From an uncultured Bacilli bacterium (GTDB lineage: Bacteria; Bacillota_I; Bacilli_A; RF39; UBA660): a stretch of DNA of 7,919 bases. Under the pieces are notes generated by a model, which was given only the letters and a program-made list of their open reading frames with translations, was not told the origin of the DNA and ran no database searches. Location of the stretch: the NCBI GenBank assembly GCA_947584955.1, contig CANPWS010000056.1, positions 1 through 7,919 of the forward strand. Direction: 5' to 3'. Shown piece after piece: positions 1 to 5,946 of this stretch (position 1 is the stretch's first letter; each line of letters opens with the position of its first letter). Both the position numbers and the translations under genes were made by a program.

Positions 1-115
1 GACTATAAAAGTATTTTATGATAATGTAAAGGCTGTAACACCTGGACAGTTTTGCGTATTATATAGTAATGATAAGTGTCTAGGTGGAGGAGTGATAGAG
101 AAGACTTACAAATAA
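1..115 (+). CDS. mnmA: tRNA-specific 2-thiouridylase MnmA, C-terminal end (partial, 5' end outside window)
   Basis: The frame opening at base 2 gives 37 codons and a TAA stop at 113-115. The peptide contains [11 protein letters not shown] and then [12 protein letters not shown]. This matches the typical MnmA C-terminal beta-barrel signature, in which AVTPGQ(A/S)xVxY is followed about ten residues later by LGGGxI. From family knowledge, MnmA activates U34 of the Lys, Glu and Gln tRNAs with ATP and transfers persulfide sulfur from a desulfurase relay to make 2-thiouridine, in the cytoplasm. Its catalytic cysteines and ATP-binding PP-loop lie upstream of the window. A weak AT-only hairpin follows the stop. 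The short length limits certainty, but the motif is distinctive. Confidence 0.85.
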   Translation, partial: TIKVFYDNVKAVTPGQFCVLYSNDKCLGGGVIEKTYK

Positions 116-118
116 TTT

Positions 119-137
119 TATATATTTGTAATATATA
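119..137 (+). terminator. possible weak terminator after mnmA
   Basis: An 8-bp perfect inverted repeat (119-126 with 130-137, loop TGT) starts four bases after the mnmA stop and is followed by T-rich DNA (141-154). The stem has no G or C, so stability is poor. A second short hairpin (TCTTA-ACTGCC-TAAGA, 184-199, followed by TTTTG) might do the job instead. Confidence 0.3.
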
Positions 138-224
138 TGATTTATTTTATATTTACTTGACAATTAATAATGTTTAAAGTTATTCTTAACTGCCTAAGAT
201 TTTGATATTAAATACCATTAATTC

Positions 225-253
225 TTGACATATCAAATTAAAACAAGTAAAAT
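225..253 (+). promoter_or_regulatory. sigma-A type promoter for the XRE gene
   Basis: A perfect -35 TTGACA (225-230), a 17-base spacer and a near-consensus -10 TAAAAT (248-253) lie just ahead of the XRE start. Transcription would begin near 260, leaving only about 12 bases of leader that is nearly all ribosome site (GGAGG 261-265). A second TTGACA at 157-162 with TATTCT at 181-186 (18-base spacer) could be an upstream promoter. A small inverted repeat ATTAA-N6-TTAAT (207-222) abuts the -35 and might be an autoregulatory operator; it is too short to claim. Confidence 0.65.
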
Positions 254-271
254 ATAATTAGGAGGAATAAC

Positions 272-1048
272 ATGAATATCATAGAAAAAATTAACTTGAT
301 TTTAAAACAAGCAAATATATCAAAAGTAAACTTAGCTAAATATCTTGGAGTATCAAGACAGATGGTATATAATTATTTAGATGGAGAAGATTTATCAAAA
401 CTTCCAAATGAAAAATGTCAACTTTTACTAAAGCTATTAGATGTAAAGAGTGAAAAGGATATTGATGAAATAGTAATAGATAATAACTATATTCAAATGG
501 TAGGAAGTAAAATATATAATGCGAAAAAGACTTCTAGTAAAAAAAATGAAATAATCGAGTTATCAGGTTTAAAGAAAGAAGAACAAGATTTAGTTAGTGA
601 TATTGTGTTTTTGTTAAAAGAAATGTTTAACGAAGATAAAACTAAAACTTGTTATGATACAATTTTATATTTTTATCATTTTTTACAAGCTATGGGTAAT
701 ACTAAAGAATTAAAGTATATTCTTGGTTATGTATCAAAAGCTGCTGGTTATATTAAGCCAAATGAATATGTTTTTGAAGAAGAAAAACAATTTATATTTG
801 AAAGTATCATGTATTCCGCAATGACTTTATATACAAATGGTGGGGCTTCAAAAACTAAGCTTGCTGAATCTCATAAAAGATGGGAAGCCGAACTTGCTAG
901 AAAAAATGAAGAAAAAATGAGTAGAACGCAGGAACTAAATACCGCAAAAGTTCAGGCATTGAAAGAATTAGGTTATACCGAAATAAATGAAAAAAATGCT
1001 AGTGAAGTGTTTGACAAAATCGCTGAAATTCAAGCAAGAAAAATTTAA
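272..1048 (+). CDS. XRE-type helix-turn-helix DNA-binding protein
   Basis: The 258-residue protein begins with a Cro/C1-type helix-turn-helix. Residues about 5-55 include ISKVNLAKYLGVSRQMVYNY, where helix 2 is around NLAKYLG and the recognition helix around SRQMVYNYLDG. This implies sequence-specific DNA binding and transcriptional control. Residues about 90-195 are predicted helical and match no family I can name. The C-terminal 60 residues are strongly charged and helical, with coiled-coil-like character, possibly for oligomerisation. The start is set by GGAGG at 261-265, six bases ahead of ATG. The gene has its own promoter and appears monocistronic because a terminator hairpin overlaps its stop. 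No integrase or phage gene lies beside it, so it is not clearly a phage repressor. Its targets, possibly including the nearby palindromes, are unknown. Confidence 0.8.
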   Translation: MNIIEKINLILKQANISKVNLAKYLGVSRQMVYNYLDGEDLSKLPNEKCQLLLKLLDVKSEKDIDEIVIDNNYIQMVGSKIYNAKKTSSKKNEIIELSGLKKEEQDLVSDIVFLLKEMFNEDKTKTCYDTILYFYHFLQAMGNTKELKYILGYVSKAAGYIKPNEYVFEEEKQFIFESIMYSAMTLYTNGGASKTKLAESHKRWEAELARKNEEKMSRTQELNTAKVQALKELGYTEINEKNASEVFDKIAEIQARKI

Positions 1049-1081
1049 ATGTTTAATTCAAATTAAATATTTAGATTTTTT
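1039..1081 (+). terminator. intrinsic terminator overlapping the XRE stop codon
   Basis: Bases 1039-1057 pair with 1062-1080 in one uninterrupted stem of about 19 pairs with two G-U wobbles, closing on a TCAA loop (1058-1061). The descending arm merges into a T run (1076-1081). The stop codon TAA (1046-1048) lies in the ascending arm. The stem is almost pure A/U, so length rather than GC content must give it stability. Confidence 0.6.
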
Positions 1082-1095
1082 ATTTATGTAAATGA

Positions 1096-1155
1096 TTTAA
1101 ATTTAAATCGAGATTAAATTATTAAATAAATTACCCATCTCGATTTAAATTTAAA
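1096..1155. repeat. 19-bp perfect inverted repeat with 22-base loop
   Basis: The arms at 1096-1114 and 1137-1155 are exact reverse complements. Each combines a TTTAAATTTAAA block with the GC-containing ATCTCGA/TCGAGAT end facing the loop. Neither strand has a strong T tract directly after it, so it is not a canonical terminator. It may form an RNA hairpin or a cruciform, or be a protein-binding site. The TCGAGAT part makes chance origin unlikely. Confidence 0.85.
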
Positions 1156-1280
1156 ATTGATTATTTATATGAAATTTTATATGGATATTAATAAAAATAT
1201 TATTTATTTAAAAAATTTTATACCACTTCTCTATTTTTAATATATAAGAAGAGAAGAGGGGTTAATATAGTAATTACCAC

Positions 1281-1302
1281 CATTTTAATTTAAATTAAAA
1301 TG
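1281..1302. repeat. 22-bp perfect palindrome
   Basis: This is an exact self-complementary sequence with no spacer, starting CATTTTAATTT and continuing as its own reverse complement. It has C/G at the two ends. With no loop it suits dimeric protein binding or cruciform extrusion better than an RNA hairpin. Confidence 0.85.
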
Positions 1303-1319
1303 TAATATAGGATAATAAT

Positions 1320-1369
1320 ATTAATTATTATTAAATAGAATAATAATTAATTTAAAATTAAATTTTAAA
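1320..1369. repeat. two abutting inverted repeats (13-bp and 9-bp arms)
   Basis: The first repeat pairs 1320-1332 with 1339-1351 (ATTAATTATTATT, loop AAATAG). The second pairs 1351-1359 with 1361-1369 around a single A. They share base 1351, giving two hairpins directly side by side. All arms are A/T only. Confidence 0.7.
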
Positions 1370-1888
1370 CGGTAAATAAAGATATAATGATATTTAGAAA
1401 TAATCTAAGATGAATATATATCTTATTAATCAAATTATTAATTAAAAGAGAAGATATATATTTTTTTCAATAAAATTAGTTATAAAATTAATAATAAGTT
1501 TATTTCCGATAATAAATATTATGTTAAGTTCTATATAAAACTTAAATTATTTCCTTAATAAATCTATAATAATATTATAAATATTATGTTTATACTCTAT
1601 CACTTCTATTTATATAATTTATGAATTAAAAAGCTTTAAAATAAAATTAAATATTTCAAAAAAAATTATATTATATAGCTTATTTGATATTTTTTGCTTT
1701 AAAAATATATTTATTAAATATATGGTATTATAAAATATTATTTATTGATAAATATTAAAAGATTATATAATCATATTAATTATATAAATTACCTTACAAC
1801 TACTCTTTTTCATAAAATAAATAAATTAATACTATTTTAGTGTATAGTTATAAATTTACTGATAATAATAATTTATGGAGGAGTCAAA

Positions 1889-2059
1889 ATGAAAAAAGAT
1901 AATCAAAGTATAAAATGTAAGGTATCTAAATGTAAATTTAATAATAATTCATTAGAACATTGCGAATTAGATGAAATTGAAATATCATGTGATTGTGATA
2001 AAGATACATGCAATTGTAAAGAAAAAACTATATGTAATAGCTATAAAGAAAAAAAGTGA
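1889..2059 (+). CDS. small Cys-rich DUF1540 domain protein
   Basis: This 56-residue protein has a strong ribosome site (GGAGGAG 1877-1883, five bases before ATG) and a TGA stop inside the terminator stem. The pattern I-K-C10, C15-K-F-N, C25-E-L-D-E-I-E-I and T-x-C49-N-S-Y fits DUF1540: two cysteines near the N-terminus followed by YN/FN, a third before an I-x-V/I strand, and a final T-x-C-x-S-F/Y. Four extra cysteines (34, 36, 41, 43) form two CxC pairs in the variable stretch, giving eight in total. This suggests metal binding. No biochemical function is established for the family that I can state. No signal peptide or membrane segment is visible. It stands alone, converging on the helicase operon. 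A possible promoter is TTAATA (1826-1831) with TATAAA (1849-1854), but it is weak. Confidence 0.8.
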   Translation: MKKDNQSIKCKVSKCKFNNNSLEHCELDEIEISCDCDKDTCNCKEKTICNSYKEKK

Positions 2060-2083
2060 AAATTTTACTCTTCCACTTTTTTT
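2049..2083. terminator. bidirectional intrinsic terminator between converging genes
   Basis: AAAAAAAGTG (2049-2058) pairs perfectly with CACTTTTTTT (2074-2083) across a 15-base loop. The T run serves the + strand DUF1540 gene, whose stop lies in the left arm. The A run gives an equal T tract for the minus-strand operon, whose last gene stops at 2088. Confidence 0.8.
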
Positions 2084-2087
2084 ATTG

Positions 2088-2402
2088 CTAATTTTTATAA
2101 TGACTTATAGCAAGGTCAATAATTTTATCAACAAATGTCATATTTTGACCTATTTTTTTAACATAATCTTCTCCCAAGACGGACTTAATATCTGTAATAG
2201 CTAATTGAACATATTTAGCTTCTATTTCAAATAATTCCAAATAATTTATAATTATATCATCAATGAAATAGAAATTATTTGTTTTTAATAAAATATATAT
2301 TTTTCTAAAATTATCTTCATCCAATTGATTTAAAAAATCTTCATCATAATTATCATAAATTATATTTAAATATGTATCGTTTAAATATTTTTCTAAAAAC
2401 AT
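2088..2402 (-). CDS. acidic hypothetical protein, last gene of the helicase operon (104 aa)
   Basis: I do not recognise a family. The frame is open from 2447, but the start at 2402 (MFLEKYLNDT...) is preferred because AGGGGAG lies about eight bases upstream of it, inside the last codons of the helicase. The gap to the helicase stop is only four bases, so translation is probably coupled. The protein is predicted mostly helical, with no signal peptide or membrane segment. It is strongly acidic, about 19 Asp/Glu against 10 Lys/Arg by eye, and rich in Tyr, Asn and Ile. The distinctive C-terminal part is around YVQLAITDIKSVLGEDYVKK. It stops with TAG five bases from the shared terminator. An accessory subunit or regulator of the helicase is the natural guess from context; nothing in the sequence proves it. 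Confidence 0.75.
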   Translation of the reverse strand: MFLEKYLNDTYLNIIYDNYDEDFLNQLDEDNFRKIYILLKTNNFYFIDDIIINYLELFEIEAKYVQLAITDIKSVLGEDYVKKIGQNMTFVDKIIDLAISHYKN

Positions 2403-2406
2403 TATT

Positions 2407-5400
2407 TTATACTCCCCTACTCTTTTTATTTTCAATATAATATTCATTAATCATTTCTTCAAGAGAAATTTTATATTTTTCTATCATATTATAACTACTC
2501 ATATAGAATATGTCAATTAATAAGCCATCAGTATTAGTTAAAGCTATATTATGTGAATTTAAAAATTCTATTTTAGCTTGTAACTCTTGTACCGAGATAT
2601 GACTTAGTATATTTTTATTTTTTTTATAATCAATATTATTTTCTATACATATTTTATTTATTTGACTATTATTTTTTTTAACATTCCATAACATACCTAT
2701 CTGAGTTAATAATTTTCCACGCTTGCTTTCCTGATCACATTTTTGTCTCTGTGTTAAAAGCCATCTTCCTAATTTTTTCCCACTTTCATCAAAAGTAATA
2801 CCATCATTTGTTTTAAAGTTTTTTGGAATATTTAAATTACCATAGTGATTATAATAAGCCTTAGCAAGATTATAATTATTTTGCCAATTTTCTTCGATTG
2901 GATTTAATATGAATCCTATATCTAGTAAAAGTTTTTGTCTCTCTTCGGATAATTTATTAAAATTTTTTCTTTGTAAAATAATCCATTGTCCTAATTTTTT
3001 CCCATTTTCATCAAAAGTAATACCATCCTTTGTTTTAAAGTTTTCATTTGTTTTCAAATTATGATATTCATTATAGTATTTTTTAGCAAGATTATAATTA
3101 TTTTGCCAATTTTCTTCGGTTAGATTTAATATGAATCCTATATCTAGTAAAAGTTTTTGTCTCTCTTCGGATAAATTAAAAAATCTATTTCTTTTTTCTT
3201 GAAGCCATTTTCCTAATTGTTTTCCATTTTCATCAAAAGCAATACCATCATTTGTTTTAAAGCTTTTTGGAATATTTAAATTACCATAGTGATTATAATA
3301 AGCCTTAGCAAGATTATAATTATTTTGCCAATTTTCTTCGATTGGCTTTAATACAAATCCTATATTTAATAAAAGATTTTGTCTTTCTTTGGATAATTTA
3401 TCAAAAATTTTTCTTTGTTTCATAATCCAGTGTCCGATATTTTCACCATTTTCATCAAAAGTAATGCCATCCTTTGTTTTAAAGTTTTCACTTACTTTCA
3501 AATTATGATTTGCCTCATAATATGCTTTACATAATTCATATTTTTTATTCCATCTATTATCATGTGAATTTAAAATAAGATTAATTTCTTGCAATTTTTT
3601 TTGTTTTTCTTCGGATAAATCAAAAAAAATTCTTCGTTGATATTGAATCCATTCTTCAATATTTTCACCGTTTTCATCAAAAGTAATGCCATCATTTGTT
3701 TTAAACTTTATTGGAATATTTAAATTACCATAGTGATTATAATAAGCCTTAGCAAGATTATAATTATTTTGCCAATTTTCTTCAAGTGGATCTACTATAA
3801 ACCCTATATTTAATAAAAGATTTTGTCTTTCTTTGGATAATTTATCAAAATTTTGTCTTTGTCTCATAATCCATTGTCCTAATTTTTTTCCGTTTTCATC
3901 AAAAGTAATACCATCATTTGTTTTAAATTTTTCTTTTATTTTCAAATTATGATATTCATTATAGTATTTTTTAGCAAGATTATAATTATTTTGCCAATTT
4001 TCTTCAATAGGATTTAATGTGAATCCTATATCTAATAAAAGTTTTTGCCTCTCTTCAGATAATTTATTAAATCTTTTTCTTTGCAAAATAATCCATTGGC
4101 CTAATTTTTTCGCATTTTCATCAAAAGTAATACCATCATTTGTTATAAATTTTTTACTTATTGTCAAATTATGATATTCATTATAATATTTTTTAGCAAG
4201 ATCATAATATTTTTCCCAATTATTTTCTAATCTATCTTTTAACTGTGTTAACATTTGAAATAAGTCTTGATTTTCTATTTCTATATCAAATAAATAATCG
4301 GCAATTTTAATATCTGCCTTATTACCTAATTTATTGGCTTTAATATTTTTAATTCTGTCATGTAAATTATTTTCAAGCTCTTTTATAAAGGTATAATTAT
4401 TTGTTAAATCTATTACAATTGGTGCAATTAATTTTTCAATTATTTTTTCTTTTGGCATTGTTTCGTTAACTAAAATATCTCTTTCTTTACACATATTAAT
4501 TAAATTTGTAATTGAATATTTTGTTAATTTATCAAACATTTCTTTAGTATTTCCTCTTACTGTTAAAGCTCTTCCTAATTGCTCGAAATACACAATATCA
4601 GAAGTTGTCCCTCTTCCCATAATAACTCCATCTACATTTGGAGCATGTATACCTTCGTTATATTGATTTATAGCAAACATAATTCTAAGTTTTTTAGAAA
4701 CTTTTTCTCCAGTTAAAGTTACATCATTATAAAAAGCATCTCTATTTTTTTTACCTTCATCTTTCATTTCACTAGTTGAAGTATAAAAGATAATATTTTC
4801 TTCAGGCACAAATTGTTTAAACCATTCAAAAGCTTGTTTTTTAATTGTTTCTATATCATTTGTACCTTTTTCTGAATATGGTGGACAAAAATATATATAT
4901 TTACCATTTGGTTTAATATTTTTTCTTAAAATATCTGAAATATTAGGTGCTTCATGTATTCTTTTTTTTATATTTGTTAAAATATTCATATATATTTTAT
5001 AATCATTAGTTGTTTTATCTAACTTTTGTACTTTTTCTAATGCTTGAGCTTCTAATTCAATTAAATTAGTATATGCACTTTTATATATTGGCTTTGGAAT
5101 AATACCATCTATCATCGCATCACATAAATCATATTTACTTTTTATTTTTCTAGAAAATAGTTCATTTGTATTTGGATTTATCATATCTTTTTCATAAATA
5201 GAACCACGATCTCTTATTGTATATGCTGTCATACCAAATATTTTTGCTTTAGGATGAGTTTCAATCATAGTATTAATTCTTGCTCCCCAAATAGGGGCAC
5301 CAATATGATGAAATTCATCAAGTATAAGTATATCACAATCTATTTCAGCTATTTCTTCTTTACTTAATGAAATAAAACTTTGATATGTTCTAAATTCCAA

Positions 5401-5685
5401 ATTAGGAAAGTCTCTTTTAAAGTCTAATTTTGGATTGTTATTAATTATATTTTTAATATACTCAATAATCCCTATTGATGGTACTACATATATTATTTTC
5501 TTATCTTTATTATCGTAAGATAACTGAAGTGCATTATATGATTTACCAGTACCTGTTGCATGAACAATTCCTACTATATTTTCTCCAGAATCAAAAGCTG
5601 CTTTTATCTTTTTGTAGCTATTTATATTATGATTATATAATCCCACTATTTGAAATTCATCATTATTCATATTCATCACCATCAT
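2407..5685 (-). CDS. SF2 DEAD/DEAH-type helicase with seven helicase-associated (HA) repeats
   Basis: The protein has 1092 residues. The N-terminal half is an SF2 motor of the restriction-helicase (ResIII-like) style: Walker A ATGTGKS (43-49), motif II DEFHH (123-127), motif III as TAY (153-155), motif V-like NQYNEGIHAPNVD (340-352) and motif VI QLGRA (369-373). It should hydrolyse ATP to translocate on or unwind nucleic acid in the cytoplasm. After a helical linker (about 400-486) come seven 74-residue repeats (487 to about 1000) matching the helicase-associated domain (W..Y..A..YY, DGITFDENG, LG.W...QR, LSEERQ..L). These are thought to be nucleic-acid-binding modules. The last about 90 residues are unassigned. 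No nuclease domain is seen. Its start overlaps the upstream gene. ATGs at residues 1, 2, 4 and 6 are possible; residue 6 (5670) has the best site, GGTGAT. The family is clear, the biological role is not. Confidence 0.9.
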   Translation of the reverse strand: MMVMNMNNDEFQIVGLYNHNINSYKKIKAAFDSGENIVGIVHATGTGKSYNALQLSYDNKDKKIIYVVPSIGIIEYIKNIINNNPKLDFKRDFPNLEFRTYQSFISLSKEEIAEIDCDILILDEFHHIGAPIWGARINTMIETHPKAKIFGMTAYTIRDRGSIYEKDMINPNTNELFSRKIKSKYDLCDAMIDGIIPKPIYKSAYTNLIELEAQALEKVQKLDKTTNDYKIYMNILTNIKKRIHEAPNISDILRKNIKPNGKYIYFCPPYSEKGTNDIETIKKQAFEWFKQFVPEENIIFYTSTSEMKDEGKKNRDAFYNDVTLTGEKVSKKLRIMFAINQYNEGIHAPNVDGVIMGRGTTSDIVYFEQLGRALTVRGNTKEMFDKLTKYSITNLINMCKERDILVNETMPKEKIIEKLIAPIVIDLTNNYTFIKELENNLHDRIKNIKANKLGNKADIKIADYLFDIEIENQDLFQMLTQLKDRLENNWEKYYDLAKKYYNEYHNLTISKKFITNDGITFDENAKKLGQWIILQRKRFNKLSEERQKLLLDIGFTLNPIEENWQNNYNLAKKYYNEYHNLKIKEKFKTNDGITFDENGKKLGQWIMRQRQNFDKLSKERQNLLLNIGFIVDPLEENWQNNYNLAKAYYNHYGNLNIPIKFKTNDGITFDENGENIEEWIQYQRRIFFDLSEEKQKKLQEINLILNSHDNRWNKKYELCKAYYEANHNLKVSENFKTKDGITFDENGENIGHWIMKQRKIFDKLSKERQNLLLNIGFVLKPIEENWQNNYNLAKAYYNHYGNLNIPKSFKTNDGIAFDENGKQLGKWLQEKRNRFFNLSEERQKLLLDIGFILNLTEENWQNNYNLAKKYYNEYHNLKTNENFKTKDGITFDENGKKLGQWIILQRKNFNKLSEERQKLLLDIGFILNPIEENWQNNYNLAKAYYNHYGNLNIPKNFKTNDGITFDESGKKLGRWLLTQRQKCDQESKRGKLLTQIGMLWNVKKNNSQINKICIENNIDYKKNKNILSHISVQELQAKIEFLNSHNIALTNTDGLLIDIFYMSSYNMIEKYKISLEEMINEYYIENKKSRGV
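2686..4227 (-). repeat. seven tandem 222-bp units encoding HA domains
   Basis: The Trp codon of each unit recurs exactly every 222 bases: CCA at 4216, 3994, 3772, 3550, 3328, 3106 and 2884 on the + strand, the 3550 position being the most diverged unit. The units are in frame with no spacers. Units 3, 5 and 7 carry AKAYYNHYGNLNIP and units 1, 2 and 6 carry AKKYYNEYHNL; unit 4 is an outlier (CKAYYEANHNL). Units 5 and 7 share an identical 82-base stretch (3264-3345 and 2820-2901). Confidence 0.9.
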
Positions 5686-5920
5686 ATAGCGAGATATCTA
5701 TAAATTGTTTTCCAGATATATTTTGTTTTGTTATTATTATCAAATCATCTTTCATTATATTAGCATTTAAATAATCTTGCTTTAAAATTATTTTTTTAAG
5801 TCCATTATCAGTCATTATTTTAAATCCTATATTTGTACTATCCATTATATCTAATAATTTTCCATCTTTATATTCTTTAGGAATAAATACATCTAATACT
5901 CTTCCAATCGTTTTATCCAT
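5663..5920 (-). CDS. hypothetical protein, 85 aa, between nuclease-like and helicase genes
   Basis: I do not recognise this protein. It reads as a small beta-rich domain: alternating strands such as GRVLDVFIP, IGFKIMTDNG and KKIILKQDY, then DDLIIITKQNISGKQFIDIS, and an acidic tail YDGDEYE. This resembles the strand pattern of a small OB- or SH3-like barrel, but the resemblance is an impression and not a match. It has no cysteine, signal peptide or membrane segment. The ATG at 5918-5920 is the first in frame, with only a weak GAG(TG) ribosome site upstream. It begins 26 bases after the DUF2130 stop, and its end overlaps the helicase start by 8 to 23 bases depending on which helicase ATG is used. 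Tight linkage suggests it works with the helicase. Confidence 0.75.
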   Translation of the reverse strand: MDKTIGRVLDVFIPKEYKDGKLLDIMDSTNIGFKIMTDNGLKKIILKQDYLNANIMKDDLIIITKQNISGKQFIDISLYDGDEYE

Positions 5921-5946
5921 TTGATCACACTCTTTTTTATAAATTT

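Larger units (their letters stand above)
1082..1888. other. long, about 90% AT non-coding region dense in inverted repeats
   Basis: About 800 bases carry no open frame that looks like a gene on either strand, and no recognisable tRNA or riboswitch. The region does hold many perfect inverted repeats. The strongest are 1096-1155, 1281-1302 and 1320-1369, listed separately. Others are 1223-1232/1250-1259 (CCACTTCTCT with one mismatch), 1413-1424/1451-1462 followed by seven T, 1524-1530/1539-1545, 1569-1576/1580-1587, 1705-1713/1715-1723, and GATTATATAATC at 1761-1772. Short A/T palindromes arise easily by chance at this composition, so only the long ones or those containing G and C carry weight. 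Its role is unknown; possibilities are structured RNA, a binding region for a DNA-bending or segregation protein, or relaxed spacer DNA. Confidence 0.6.

Noticed and set aside
1791..1820. Sporulation-type promoter (AC ... CATAAAATA) ahead of the DUF1540 gene
   Set aside because: CATANNNTA matches are frequent in such AT-rich DNA, the -35 spacing is off, and nothing else in the window indicates sporulation.
1082..1888. Replication origin
   Set aside because: AT-rich and palindromic, but I see no cluster of TTATCCACA-like DnaA boxes and no dnaA/dnaN neighbours.
2057..2059. TGA read as tryptophan (mycoplasma code)
   Set aside because: The TGA falls in the terminator stem right after a complete domain, and the Trp codons checked in the window are TGG.
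1971..2204. 77-codon + strand open frame in the DUF1540 region
   Set aside because: It lies in another frame of the DUF1540 gene, runs through the terminator and into the antisense of the 104-aa gene, and has no ribosome site.
2403..2447. Longer start (2447) for the 104-aa protein
   Set aside because: It would overlap the helicase end by about 40 bases and has no good ribosome site, whereas 2402 has AGGGGAG at proper distance.
2686..4227. CRISPR array or minisatellite
   Set aside because: The 222-base periodicity is in frame within a coding repeat domain and there are no short repeats with unique spacers.
5475..5774. 99-codon + strand open frame
   Set aside because: It is antisense to the conserved helicase N-terminus (Walker A region) and has no domain signal; an AT-rich antisense artefact.
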